Source of the DNA: Trichoplax sp. H2
Taxonomy: Eukaryota > Placozoa > Uniplacotomia > Trichoplacea
NCBI GenBank assembly: GCA_003344405.1
Contig: NOWV01000232.1
Location: forward strand, 37,990 to 101,989
Direction: 5' to 3'
DNA: 64,000 nt
Made by a program: the position numbers and the translations under genes. This document shows, piece by piece, positions 13,801-27,021 of the stretch. The notes beneath the pieces were generated by a model. That model was given only the letters and a program-made list of their open reading frames with translations, searched no databases and was not told the origin of the DNA. Position 1 is the first letter of the stretch, and every line of letters starts with the position of its first letter.

Positions 13801-16800
13801 ACTATATTACTTTTATAGAGCTAAAGCTCTGTTTTGGAATTTGTATGTTTCTTTGTAGGTGGACCAGCTGCTATTACAGACGCTAATTTATGCTTAGGAA
13901 GACTATTACCAGAGTGAGTGGTTATAGCTGAAATATAAACATGTTTATCTAGCATTTCACCCTAACCGGCGATTATATTTTAACATTTCTTCTCATACGC
14001 ACATTTAAATGCGAAGATATTTTCCTAAAATTTTTGGTAAAAATAATGATGCCCCATTAGATAAAGGCGCCGCCAGACAGGCATTACAATTACTTACCGA
14101 TAGTGTAAGTTACTTTACTCTAATTAATGTTGTGGCCTTTCGGGTCATTTTTTTAAATTTAATTTTTATTTTTGTAGGTAAACGAATTCCTTGCTGGAGA
14201 AGGTGATCGTGTGAATAAAAGTAACCTATCTTTGGAAGAAGTTGTAATGGGATTTATACGAGTCGCAAATGAAACAATGTGCAGACCTATTCGATCAATA
14301 ACACAGGTAGGAATAACGAATTCATTATAATAAATCAATGTGTATCAACATATTGCTATAGCAATTATTCGAAAACTAACCTAATAACGCACTATTATTA
14401 CATTATCGTACAAGGGAAAGGGTTATGATACATCTCAACATATATTAGCATGTTTTGGAGGAGCAGGGGGCCAACACGCATGTGCTATTGCTCGTTCATT
14501 GGGAATGTCCAAAGTTGTTATACATAGGTTAGCTTATAGATAAATCTCCCATTAACATTAGGCATAATGCTTATGTATCATTTATACCGTTACAGACTTA
14601 CTTTTAATTAAAAATTAAACAAAGTGTTTATTTATTTTAATTATCAGCAATTATATTAATTCCCTTTATTTTGAAGTTGAACTTTTTAATGGGCGATCCC
14701 TCTATTTTCGATATAGATATTCTGGAATACTTTCGGCGTATGGCATGGCTCTTGCCGATGTTGTGCACGAACAACAAGAACCATGTGCCGCTACATATAA
14801 GCAAAGTACGATTCAGACTCAATTCTGAATTCTGACTGCGGTTTTAATAAATCATTTATTTAATCTCAACTAGTCCACATTATAATAAATAACAGCGGAT
14901 TAAATTCTCATAACTTTAGGTGACTTTCAACAATTAGATGAACGAATCGATTATTTACGTGGTAAATGTATTAAAGAGCTAATGGTGCAGGGATTTCATA
15001 AGTACGAAGATTTACTGATTATACGTGTATATTCACTGAAAAGATTAATTTCATCACTTAACCTTTCCTAACACTCTTCTTAAGATCTCAGATTAAGACC
15101 GAGGCATTTCTTAATATGCTTTATGAGGGTACTGATTGCGCCCTTATGTGTCAGTCCTCACCTGATGATACGGTAATTTATCAAGTTTTGATGTCATATT
15201 TCCCTATTCTTTTCGTTAGTTACTGATAATTAGTACTTTGATTAGAAAATAGCCACGGATGAATGTTGCAGGAATGGAGATTTTCGTAAAATTTTTACTA
15301 CTAGGTATGAGTAATTGACTGCATCTTTAGCTTATACAGTACCACGCATAGATTTTTTAAAGCATGTTTTGTATCGTGTAAAAATATATACGCGTATGTA
15401 CTGCATATATAGGTATAAAAGAGAGTTTGGTTTTATGATACCCGATCGTACTATCCAAGTGTGTGATATTAGAGTTCGAGGAGTTGGGATGTCCGGTATT
15501 ACTCAATCGTATGATTTACCGATGGCTCATGGAGCCCCACCGCTTGAACGGGTAAGGGTACACGTAATAATGATAAGTACCGGTTGATATACGAGTATAC
15601 GTAATATGATAACAGTTTTACAATAATAAGAACACCATTTTCTGCTGTTGTCACACAGACTACGAAATGCTATTTTGAAGACGGTTATCATGAGACGAAA
15701 GTCTACCTACTAGAATCTTTAAAAATTAACGATACAGTTGTTGGTCCAGCAATCATAATTGATAAAAACAGGTATTTCCATAAGTATTTCATTTCTTACT
15801 AAAATCTATTTGCAATAGCAATCAAATTTATATTTATTATAATGCTTTTCGATAGTACGATCCTTGTAGAGCCTGCATGCAAAGCTGTAATAAATAAACT
15901 TGGAGATATCATTATTCATGTAAGATTTGTTCTCGATAAGAATTGAAATAAATATATCTGGTAAAATTCGTAAATATTTATAATTGTACATGCACAGATT
16001 GCAAAGCGTTCAATAGCAACTATCGGAAATAATCTTGATGTCGTTCAGGTATATTTGCATTTGGAGTGTTAGTATAAAACTAAAGATGTGATCTAAAACG
16101 GATCATTAAAGTCGACTTTTATTTCTACGACAGCTTTCTATTTTCTCTCATCGATTTATGAGTATCGCAGAGCAGATGGGAAGGTAACGTAAACTGTTAT
16201 TTCAATTTAGCTACTAGCTATTCACACTATACGTGCTTAGCATTGCTATTATTTATACTTCGGATCTTTCAGAATTTTACAAAGAACTTCTATTTCAACT
16301 AACATAAAGGTATTTTTTTAAAAATCGCTGATTTGATATAAATATTAAGTTTTCCGATAATATATAATCAATCACTGATGTGCACTTATGTATTTTGTTC
16401 TGTCTTAATAATTGCTAAGGAACGTTTGGATTTCTCATGTGCTCTTTTTGGACCAGATGGTGGTCTTGTTGCTAACGCTCCCCATATTCCTGTGCATTTG
16501 GGGGCAATGCAAGAGGCAGTCAAGTGTCAGGTGCAGTATGGATTTTAAAATCAAATGAGCTTATGTTAGTTGAAATAAGACATCTACGTGAGATTGGTTA
16601 ACTCCTTCTTGTGTTTGCTGGCATTCATAGATTGAAAAATTAAATATAGAATTAAATGATGGAGACGTAATTCTTGCTAATCATCCCCAGGCTGGTGGCA
16701 GCCATTTGCCAGATCTAACAGTTATAACACCTGTAAGTATACTATTATACAGCATTTTGTTACGTGGTATTTTAATGAAAAAGTAAAAATTTTTTGATTG

Positions 16801-19345
16801 CGGGCACATATTGTGATTATCATAAAGGTATTTTATACTGGTAATTCTAAGCCAGTATTTTTCGTGGCCAATCGTGGCCACCATTCAGACATCGGGGGCA
16901 TCACTCCAGGTACCATGGAAAACATTCGAAATTTTTCCTTGTTCTACTTGGTTTAAATTGCTAATATGGAAATTGTTACTAAAATTCCAATACAGGATCG
17001 ATGCCGGCAAGGTCTACGACTTTAGAACAGGAGGGTGCAATCTTTAAGTCTTTTAAGCTTGTAAAGAATGGAATATTTCAAGAAAAAGGTAACTATTGAA
17101 ATCCATGAAGTAGTTGTTGTGTTGTTAAATTTAATACCAATGTTTCGAATATCTTATTGTAGAAGTTACAGAGATGCTTATGCGCCCTGGACAAATTCCT
17201 GGAAACAGCGGAACTCGTAATCTTCACGATAATTTGGCTGATTTACGTGCACAGGTCGCTGCAAATCAAAAGGTAAAGATATCTAAGTTGTTCATTAGCG
17301 ACGATTTTGCTTCTTTACATTTGGCAGATAACAAAGTTTATTGCATATTGATAGGGCATTACGCTTGTAACAGGCTTGATTAAAGAATATAGTCTGGAGG
17401 TTGTTCAAGCCTATATGACTCATATTCAGGTTAGTACTAGCAGATTATTTGTCAGCTTAGAAATCAAAGCTAATCAATTTGCAAAATATAAGCTCTGTCC
17501 TATTAATGTTTCTTATGGAATAGGAAAATGCAGAAGTTGCTGTGCGAGATATGCTACGAGAAGTTGCGAAACGTAATAAGGTAAATTCTATAGCAATATA
17601 AGTAGAAAATTTTGTAATAAGTTAATTTGACTTCTCTTCTTGCTTCATCAGACAAAAGAAGGAATAGCAACGCTATCTGCGGTAGACTATATGGATGACG
17701 GTACACAGATTCAGTTGGAAGTCACAATAAACGAGGAAGAGGTTCATATAGTTTCTGTCTAATTTTCAAATTTATAAATTTTATTTTTAGACGGCTAAGT
17801 CTATGTTATCATCCTTGTAGGCTAGTGCTGTTTTTGATTTTACTGGTACGGGGCTTGAAGTTGCAGGAAATTGTAACACTCCACCAGCAGTAACGTTGTC
17901 AGCTCTCATTTATTGTTTACGATGCATGATAAATCACGATATACCCCTTAATCAGGTTTGTTTAATTTCTAATTTAAATCTTGTACTAACTACTTTCAAT
18001 TGGTATAGCGAAGTCTAAGGCATTGTTTCGTAATTTGATTATATTTACAATTCCAAATTATGGTCATTAGGGCTGTCTAAATCCCATCAAGACGATTATT
18101 CCCAAAGGCACAATACTATATCCAACTGAAAATGCTGCTGTAGTTGGCGGCAACGTCCTTACCTCACAACGTATTGTTGACGTTGTATTCAAAGCATTTT
18201 CTGCGTGCGCTGCTTCACAGGTACCTTATAATTAATACTTTATTATACGCAATGCCTTTCCATCTGTGTAATTTTGTTAATTCCTAGGGATGTATGAATA
18301 ATATCACTTTCGGCGACAGAAGTATTGCTTACTATGAAACTGTTGCTGGAGGAGCTGGAGCGGTAAGACTTGTAATTGTAAATATTTCCAACGAATTATT
18401 GTATGCAGACTGTAAATTTTACTTTTGAAAAATTCTATATCTACACTTGTATTACCTCTATTTCAAACTTATATATCAGGGGCCAACTTGGAATGGGCGC
18501 AGCGGTATTCATACACATATGACGAATACTAGGATCACCGATGCAGAAATCTTAGAAAAAAGGTACAAGTGCTACCGTCTTGAATTTGAAGTTAACGAGT
18601 TTATACCGCTTTAATAATATCAGAATAAGCCTTCTGATGTCTTAGTAACACAGTTATCCGGTATTTTGATAAGGGATTCTTCAAAATTTGTATTACTTTT
18701 CATTAGATATCCTATCATTTTAAAAAGTTTTACAATTATGCCTAATACTGGTGGAAGAGGACAATGGTGTGGTGGTGACGGAGTGATAAGAGAATTGATG
18801 TTTAGAAAGTCATTAACACTTTCTGTTTTAACTGAGCGCCGGGTCTTTGAACCGTATGGATTGTTGGGTAGGCAATAAAGAGAATAATGTTATAGTTTGC
18901 TTTGATTATTTAAATTCCTATTCTAATATTTATACGAACATAACATAGGAGGGGAACCTGGCAAAAAGGGACAGAATATTTTAATATATAAAAACGGACG
19001 ACAAGCCAATTTAGGTTCCAAAATTTCAATCGATGTTGAGGATGGTGTAAGTATGAAAGACAATTGGATATTGCATTTACTTTTGACCTGAGATGATTAC
19101 TTTAAGGCTTGACGGATTTTAAAATTTAAGATATAACAGAAGCTTTATAATACGATTAAATGAATTTTGGTTAACGTTATAACTTTTAGCTATTTTAGAT
19201 AGTAATATAAAAGCCCTGATTTTCAGAAGTGATAATGTTAACGTATATATATGTATTTATTAATTCACGCGATATATAGGATATTTTTCGACTAATATCG
19301 CCTGGTGGCGGTGGCTATGGGGCATATAATCCGGTATCAGATTAA
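10858..19345 (+). CDS. OPLAH: 5-oxoprolinase (ATP-hydrolysing)
   Basis: This cytosolic enzyme opens 5-oxo-L-proline to glutamate using ATP in the gamma-glutamyl cycle. The ATG at 10858 begins [18 protein letters not shown], the first HyuA phosphate-binding motif. Later exons hold [15 protein letters not shown] (about 11190), the exon at 12403-12458, the exon at 12537-12653 ending [22 protein letters not shown] (13360-13490) and [15 protein letters not shown] (about 13690). In the HyuB half are [15 protein letters not shown] (about 14455), [14 protein letters not shown] (about 16445), the exon with [21 protein letters not shown] (about 17210), AGGAGAG (about 18345) and a final [18 protein letters not shown] is at 19343-19345. 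Domain order (HyuA, then HyuB) and length follow the roughly 1,280-residue family. There are about 30 exons with introns mostly 40-430 bp. No frameshift was seen. It is divergent from CPSF1. Confidence 0.95.
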
Positions 19346-19925
19346 TATATTTATTAATGCAATGGCTACAATTGCGTTAAAGTGGGCAAACAAAAATTAA
19401 CCTAGCTGCATCATCGGAATTATTGATTTTATTTCTCGTCACTTTTGTAAAATTTAATTACACTAAAGCGTACTTTAGCGTGTAAGAGTAGAGTACAAAG
19501 AAATCATAAAGACGTCTATATTACATTGAAATGATAATTCCTTTATTATGCTATAATTAATATACACTCATACATAGAAATGATTAAGAAAATGTATTTG
19601 AATAATTTGGGAATAAAACTACAAATGAAATCATATTTGTAATAACACATAATGAATTTTTGAGCTACAGCAGTATGCCGATAATATACGCTTAGCGAGA
19701 GACTTAAATGCAACATGCTTAGAGAAGATTCAGTAAGATAGAATATCTGCGAAAGAATATTAAATTATTAAACGGGCTGCAGTTGACCGATATATGCATT
19801 GCCTACCAAAGACAGTTGTTTAGGTATGACATGCATGCCACTGTACAATATCGTGCGATGTAGAAGTGCATCAATACCTACATCATATAAGTAAGTACCT
19901 TTTACTGCTGTTATGTCCTACTAAC
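19346..19925. other. Convergent intergenic spacer
   Basis: AT-rich sequence between the stop codons of two converging genes, presumably both 3' untranslated regions. I see no coding exon or repeat. Confidence 0.6.
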
Positions 19926-22024
19926 TTACTGATTAGCAAACCCTTTCAATTTTATAAATTTTGTTAAAGCTAAGTATGCAACATTTTGACGTGCTAGTTT
20001 TTTGTTTTTATACGAATTTAGACCATTAATTGTAATCGTTTTCGAATCGTCCAATTCTAAATTAACTGCACCAAAAAATGAGAGAGTTCCGTCATCCTGT
20101 CGCTGCTCTTCGTAACTGTATTTAGCCAATGGTATCCGTAATTTCTGACATATCATCATTAGCTGGCTAACATAATTAGTTGCAATGGTTTTACCCACTG
20201 AAGATTCTGCCAAATAAACATTAGTGATAACATCACAAGATAAGACACGCAAAGATATTCCATTGATAAATGTAGCGTAGGAAAGGAGTTAATACATTCA
20301 TATACAGTATGTATGTACTGTATACTATAAATAGCAAAAGTTGTAATTATTTGCCTCTTAATTTAAAAATCGTTATACCTTCAAATTCTGATAGATTTAA
20401 CAGCATTTCCTTAACGTCTTCTTCAAATTTTTTATTTTTTGTTGGTTTCACATCTTTTGCATAACTAACCAATATAGAATCATCTAGTATTGCGGGATTT
20501 AAGCGATTACAGTGAAAATAAAAAGTGTAAATTAGTTATATAGTAATATCTATGAGGATAATCATCGCGTAGGTAAAGAAGTTAAGGGATTTTAAATTAC
20601 CTCGGGGTAAAGGCTTCCGTAGAAATTCCGGTGATGATGCCATAACAACTCGATTAACACCTTTATTCTAATTTATATGATAGGAGGTATTTAACAAAGT
20701 ACATGTAGCAGTTATTATAACGTTCTTTATAATAGAATCTTGGATACATAGCTATTACTACAAAGTCGAAATAGCAAGAACGCAAAATTCTCCAATAAAG
20801 TCCTAAACAGAGAGAAGACTCTACTCTGAACACAGCAATGTTCATGTGCAATAATAAGGTATCATTTCTAAATTAAGTCTTGCCTTAGTGAAATTCATAA
20901 TCACTGATGATAATTTCTTGGCATCTTTATTACTAGCAGGAGTCGGTAATATTTTATTAGTCTTTCTTCCTTTCGAAGAATATAACTTGTGTTCATACAC
21001 TACTTTAGGATCATAAATATGTAACGACTCTTGCTTTGGCATTCGCTTTGATGATTTCTATTTGAAAAATTACATCATAACAAGCTTAGTAATGTATATA
21101 TATACAGTGGATTAGAATAGAGTTATTATTCCCTAAGCTGTAATTTCTCTACAATATACTCTACTACAGCATACCTACTAGATGGGATAATATTTAATAG
21201 GGTACTCTTAGTAAGTTTATATGCATATACCTCTTTATATCTGTTCGGTAATTTTATAGTTGCAGTAGAAGTAGGTATGATTTGATCCGAGTCTTGCTCT
21301 AATGGCTTGTTGTCATCTTGTGATGGCTGATTATCAGTTACCGATTGGTTAGTCCTTAATATTTTAGCCCTAGTTTTATATTCCTATTTGTAATGATGAT
21401 GAGCATTTTTCAAAAATAACATACGAGGACATAATTTCTTGTAAGACTAATAAATAACTATTCGAACTACCATGAAATAAAATGTTACCATCATCTGTAA
21501 GTGCTGATTATTACTATCTATCACGGTAAAAGGAATAATTTAACGGTCTGTCTTTTTCTTATACTATTCTTGCCACTTCAACGTTTATTCTGGTCTATTA
21601 CCTCTTTTTCTCCATTTGGTAGTTGTGCCCAAGCGATTCTGACTGAAGATTTCACTTTAGTAAATTATAGTGGAATAATATCAATTCATTTTACTATTAA
21701 GTTCATTGTATCCGTTAAAGTTTAACGTAAATTTTCTATTCTATATATAGTTCATTGACATTGAAAAACTTGTAATTTCAAGTATTAAAGTGTATTACCA
21801 GAAAACAGTCATCTTTCAACAATATTACTAGCATCAAAACATGATCTTATTATGACCTAACATAGTAAAGGTTGATGGTGCCAGACTTACAAAACTACAA
21901 AATTTGTATAATATATTATACCTGCATTTTGTTGGTCTCCACTCGCTTTAAGCTTTGATAATTTCTCGTTATATTCTTTGATAAAGAGTGTATATGAAGT
22001 TCTAATAACAGTAAATACATTTAC
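19926..22024 (-). CDS. HMG-box protein with C-terminal dsRNA-binding motif (5' end not found)
   Basis: I do not recognise a named family. Seven exons join in phase: 21922-22024, 21602-21642, 21231-21383, 20884-21057, 20601-20667, 20379-20483 and 19926-20206. The first two and the start of the third encode an HMG-box-like segment: RTSYTLFIKEYNEKLSKL, then AVRIAWAQLPNGEKE, then EYKTRAKILR, with the box's aromatic, Trp and Lys-rich helix-3 positions. A polar linker rich in Q, D, N and T follows. The last exon reads as a double-stranded-RNA-binding motif: helix NYVSQLMMICQKL, strand IPLAKYSYEEQ, strand SFFGAVNLEL, then NKKLARQNVAYLALTKFIKL as the basic loop and second helix. A nucleic-acid-binding, probably nuclear, role is inferred. 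The fourth intron uses a GC donor. First exons and start codon upstream of 22024 were not found. The gene converges on OPLAH. Confidence 0.7.
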
Positions 22025-22919
22025 CTAAATTAAACAGATATGTTTTTGCTATTGACCTTCGCGGTAGAGCATTGGTGCATTTCTAATAGCTATTCCGTTT
22101 AGGCAAAATACATAGTATATAATTTCATAATGACTTACACTCTCTTCTGTCGCATGAATTGCTTCGTTAAAATGATTAACGCAGAGCTTATAGAGGAGCC
22201 GCTAGGTGAGAATAGACACAATCTAAAGAAAGAAAAATTAGAAATGTTGATCAGCTACATGAATCACGCCATTTATATACGTATTACGCCAAATATCAAG
22301 CTAGATAGCTATGATATACTACTTGCATACCCTGTTCCTCCAAGTTTTAATCTAAATTTCATGTTTAATTTAAATGCAGCTATATACTTGATAGTCTATG
22401 CCATTAACAAGGTGCTCGATGCTGGACGCGTCGTTGAAATCAGTTTTACCTTCTTTGCGTAACTACAGCAGCATTTCATATATCATCAGCAATCTTAGCC
22501 TTACTACTGTTACTATCAATATTGCTTATGTTTCTACAAAAAACAAAGAATATCGAGGAATAAGTCCTCCTCACTAGTTAGAAATCGACGATTAAGCGTA
22601 GAATTATTTGGATTTAAGCTTCACGATGGGAAGATTTCAGTAAGATTTGATTAACTTGCAGCTGCTCTTCTCCTAAGCTAAAGCGTGCAGCACTTAATAA
22701 GGCACACCGTGTAACGTCCGTCAGTACCATCTGGCCTGTTGCAATTGACAGTATTGACTATGCGCAATGGTGTTAATGGTAAGTGCTAATCTTCATTACG
22801 AGCTGTTAGTATGAACTCTAGTTAATAGCATGCACGTACTGTTCACTAACCGAAGCAATAGTAGATAGTAGCCAGGTCTCCACAGCATTCATTAATGGAC
22901 GGTAGAAAGTTACCAAGCG
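22025..22919. other. Region upstream of the HMG-box gene, possibly with its first exons
   Basis: No confident gene. A plus-strand frame of 110 codons (22130-22462) has no recognisable family. On the minus strand, a stretch at about 22360-22463 after a good acceptor (GCTGCTGTAG) reads LRKEGKTDFNDASSIEHL and ends near a GTATAT donor. It could be a 5' exon of the HMG-box gene, but the joins could not be closed. Confidence 0.35.
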
Positions 22920-23575
22920 TCTTTTTAATGAATGCTATCTCTATCTACAGTATATTAGGACCATAGAGATGGAAGAAAATCTTTTCTTAGATATCTCTGA
23001 TCAGAATATACTACAGAACGGACGGCAAAAACTGTCTTATGTTTACGAATACTTTCTGTAGCTGCGGTGCAGTATATGTTTATGATCATAATACGGCAAA
23101 AACTGTCTTATGTTCACGAAATGCTTTCCGTAGCTACGGTACAGTATATGTTTATGATCATAATACGAGTATACTACGAAACAGACGGCAGAAACTTATC
23201 TTCTTTTGTGAATGGTGCCTGTCTACAGTTTATCGGAACTATAAAGATAGAAGAAAACCTTATCTTATATCTCTGAACATAATATACTACAAAAGTTGAT
23301 AGAAACTGTTTTCTTCTTATGGAGTATCTGTCTATAGTTTATCAGAAGCGTAGAGGTAGAAGAAAACCTTTACTTATATATCTGATCAGAATATGCTACA
23401 GAACGGATGCTGTCTATCTACGGTTCCGATATACGAGATTGTTAGAAGATCTTTTGTTGTGTCCCCATGATCAGGCATACTGCAGAACGCATGGCAGATG
23501 GTTGCTGCAAATTGTCTTCTTTTTAAGAATGTTTATCTACAGTATATCAGAACTATAAAGATATAATAAATCCTT
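22920..23575. repeat. Degenerate minisatellite, about 110-bp units with a 71-bp internal duplication
   Basis: The phrase around CTACAGTATATCAGAACTAT, followed by AAGATAGAAGAAAACCTT and then ATCTCTGATCAGAATATACT, recurs with divergence near 22945, 23220, 23331 and 23530. Inside the first unit a segment starting CGGCAAAAACTGTCTTATGT is duplicated at 23023 and 23094, a 71-bp period. Open frames in this stretch are short, inconsistent between units and do not look like protein. Confidence 0.75.
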
Positions 23576-24159
23576 TTCCTATGACCATTATTAGATTTAT
23601 AGCCATTAATTCGTTCCAGACATATCTATTCTCGTTTTTATTATAATCAATTTCGGCCCCACTTTTACAGTCTTCAGTATAAAGCGTACTCTAATACTGT
23701 ATAACGTTCAATAACTACTTTATTTTTACCGTGAATATAGGTAATAAATAGGGCAGTTATTGATTAAGAGCGTATAAGTATCCAAATACTCTAGTACTTA
23801 CTTGACATAATGCCATAGTCTGAGTTAAATTAAAATTTACTAATTGATGATTCTTCAGCCAGTAAATACTAATATCATTAACACCTTAATAGATGATCAG
23901 AGAAATTTTATCGTTGTTCATTTAACTTACATATTAATAAATAGCATAAGTATTATGAATAAAATAAACAACAAAAAAATGGTAACACATCTCCAATTCA
24001 AATATGAGCAAAGAAATATACTGTAAGCGACATGCATAAGCGATTAAAATATAGACCATGGCTGTACCGTAGCATGGTTTAGCACTAAGGATTGTTAAAT
24101 TACTCGACAAGAACAGTATGTAAAAATAGAATAGGTGCTGAATTAAGGGGACGATGGAC
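23576..24159. other. AT-rich intergenic sequence
   Basis: No coding exon, RNA gene or clear repeat is seen. The end near 24160 is probably the 3' untranslated region of the first VAT1-like gene. Confidence 0.5.
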
Positions 24160-27021
24160 TTATTTCGAGTTCGGGCTTTTTGTTGGAGAGAATAAAACTT
24201 TACCAACATTCTTTCGCTCGTGTATACGACGGAAGGCATCGGTAAACTACAGTTTTATGAAATGAAAGAAAATATTATTTGCAGCGGTGTGATTTAACCA
24301 GCCTTATAGTACAACTTGATTATAAATACTTCACTACTATAGATTGTAAAGTACATTTAGTTATCACTTACATCTTCGAAAGCATGAACAGAATCAATTT
24401 TCGGTTTAACAATTCCGTCATTATACCATCGAACAATATCAGAAAAAGCTGGAGGTAAAATTTTTTTGTAGTAGCCAGTAAACAAATGGCCAAGGTGAAC
24501 TCCACCAACCATCTTGTTATCAGCCATCAGGTCTAATGGACTCCTTCCGCTCGTGTTCCACCACTAAGGAAATAGTAGAAGAAAAAAATTTTAACAATGT
24601 AAATGTTACAATTACATTTTTGTGTTAGTTGCTTGCTGCTACGGTTCAATTTCTATTACTTGAACACAAAATAGTACACGTGATAACGTGATAAAAGTTG
24701 AGGCTATAAATTAAAACGTATGCGTAACTTAAAACTAACTTACTAACATACCGTTTTGGCTATACTCATCAAACTACGACTCCCACCAGTTACTATATTA
24801 GCACTCCCTGCAAATGGGAACACATGTCCGTATGTTATTGTAGTATCGCTTTACAACAAAAAAATACTGCCAAGAAAATATTAAAGATTGTACTGCGGTA
24901 AACCAATAATCAGATATATTTACTATTTAGTATAGCCTTACCATAGACGATTTGTCTGCCAAAGGTTTTTGTTAAGTCATAATTTCTTTTATTCTCCGTG
25001 CCACCTAATGGGTCTAAAACCAGATCAATTCCCTCTGGTTCTAATCTAAAAATGATAGAGTCATTTTAAGACTGTATTAGTCTACTAGTAAATTGTATAT
25101 TTAGAATGAGATATTACTAATATCTTTAACTAAAGGAATATACTAAATATATTGATTCATCATGTCAATTAAAATTAAGAAATATAAAAGCGTAATACTT
25201 TCTTATCTCATTGACATAGTCTTGGGTTCTGTAATCGATTAAATGGGTATATCCATTTTCTTTTGCGCCTTCATGCTAGTAATAAAAAGTTATTGCATAT
25301 TACAAATTAATTTTCATAGATAGGTAATTTACATTTTATCATTTATTTTATCCATGGGAAAGACTGCGTATTTGTCCGATTTAACAGTAAACTAGCAATA
25401 CCTTTCCTGCGGAACATGTACCATAAAGCGTAACCTTAGGGACAGTCCTGCAGAGCTGACCAACAGCATAGCCCTGCATAAGATAATTTTTTATATTAAA
25501 GACAATATAATGGTAACTTCAATTTCAAGCAATCTAAGCTAGCAAATTATATATTGGTAAAATTGGGTGATATAAAATTTTTGACTTACGACACCGCCTG
25601 CAGCCATATGGCATAGAACGCTTTGGCCTTCTTGTAAATTGCCAAAATTAAAGAGCATGACGTAGGTCGTTAGGTAGTTTACAGGGATAGCAGCCCCTTC
25701 TTCGAATGACATACTATCAGGCATTACCACCACTAGATCGGCAGCAGTAATGGCATATTCACTCCATCCGCCGGATCGACATACACCTATTACTCGAGTT
25801 CCAACCTGACAAGTAAAGGCAAGAGATTTCTCCAAATAAATACACTTTCTAGCCTAATAGAAATTTATCTGCTACTTCATATCAAGAAAATAAAATTTTA
25901 AGTATTCTACTACAGATGTAATATCAAGATATCATGATGAATTTAAGTAACTGTAAATAAATAATGTTTTTCATTTAGTGCATTAAAGTATTCATAAAAG
26001 CATATATGACATTACTCTTGATAGATGTCCTACCATTCGCGTAACGCTCTAATATCAAATTTGTGATACTTACAGCAGGTTCAGTCACGCCTTCACCTAA
26101 TTTATCAACCACACCAGCAACTTCATACCCTAATACACAAGGCGGCGTAGGATTGACATCATAAACCCCTTGACATGCCATCAAGTCAGCAAAGTTAATT
26201 CCGCTACAATAAAGCGATAATTATATGATAATATAATGAGTTCAGAGGATATCCGCATGATAACATATCATATAATTATTACAAGGTAATCTAGGCAAGA
26301 TCTCAAAAGAATTCTGTTAATTAAATAGCAATGTACCAGCACTATTAGAATGCAAAGCAGGAATTTTTAGCTATCTGAGGGCTTCATCATATTTAGGCAT
26401 CCACTAAATCTGATAATGGAATGACAGTAGCTCGGTTGCACTATAAAATTTTAGTATCATGCTAAAAAATGGAGCCTATCCACCTGGTGAACTTATGTTT
26501 TTAGTGTACAAGATTCAATAGTATAAAATGCAGTAAATCAATTTATGTTATCAATAGGCTAACTAATTAAAATAAATACGCGTATATGCACGCGCTTATA
26601 ATATAATTAATTATATATTATTAATGGCATTTGAACAAGATAAATTTTGAATAGAGTGCAGAATTAAACGAAGACCAAACTTTCCAAATACTACCAATTT
26701 ATAAGTTATTTGCAGGTTATCATTTAATGTTAATGATAGTGGATCGTGTACGCCATCGCTGATTCTAATTATGTACGTGATGATAATGTTGTAAAATGCT
26801 CTAATTAGCCAAGATATAGAATTACATATCGTGTACATTACGATAAATGCTGGTAAAATCAAGTCCATTTTTACAGTTTAAGTGTCCACCTACCATGCTT
26901 CAACTTTAATTCGAATTTCGTCTTTGGCCGGTGCAGCAAGGGATTTCTTTTGTACCTGGAGTTTGTTAACACTGCCATAGCCACGTAGCACTAACTGCTT
27001 ATTTGTTTTCTCTTCAGCCAT
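24160..27021 (-). CDS. VAT1: VAT-1-like quinone oxidoreductase, copy A
   Basis: A medium-chain dehydrogenase/reductase of the zinc-free VAT-1 branch, which binds NADP(H); animal VAT1 associates with vesicles and mitochondria. Exon 1 (26894-27021) starts MAEEKTNKQLVLRGYGSVNK. Next comes an exon near 26205 with NFADLMACQGVYD and GYEVAGVVDKLGEGV. The exon at about 25588-25807 holds MSFEEGAAIPVNYLTTYVML, then GNLQEGQSVLCHMAAGGV, the start of the nucleotide-binding fold. Later exons carry GYAVGQLCRTVPKVTLYGT, THLIDYRTQDYVNEI, GIDLVLDPLGG, SGRSPLDLMADNKMVGGVHL and finally RIHERKNVGKVLFSPTKS before TAA at 24160-24162. Nine exons match the family across roughly 360 residues. It lies in the same orientation as copy B downstream, so the pair looks like a tandem duplication. 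A ZADH2-like enzyme is a less likely reading. Confidence 0.92.

Noticed and set aside
22130-22462. A 110-codon plus-strand frame.
   Set aside because: No family resemblance, no splice or promoter support, and the opposite strand gives a comparable coding signal; kept only as a note.
23934-24239. A 101-codon minus-strand frame starting MPSVVYTSERML.
   Set aside because: It is a shifted reading of the last VAT1-like A exon, whose true frame is RRIHERKNVGKVLFSPTKS.
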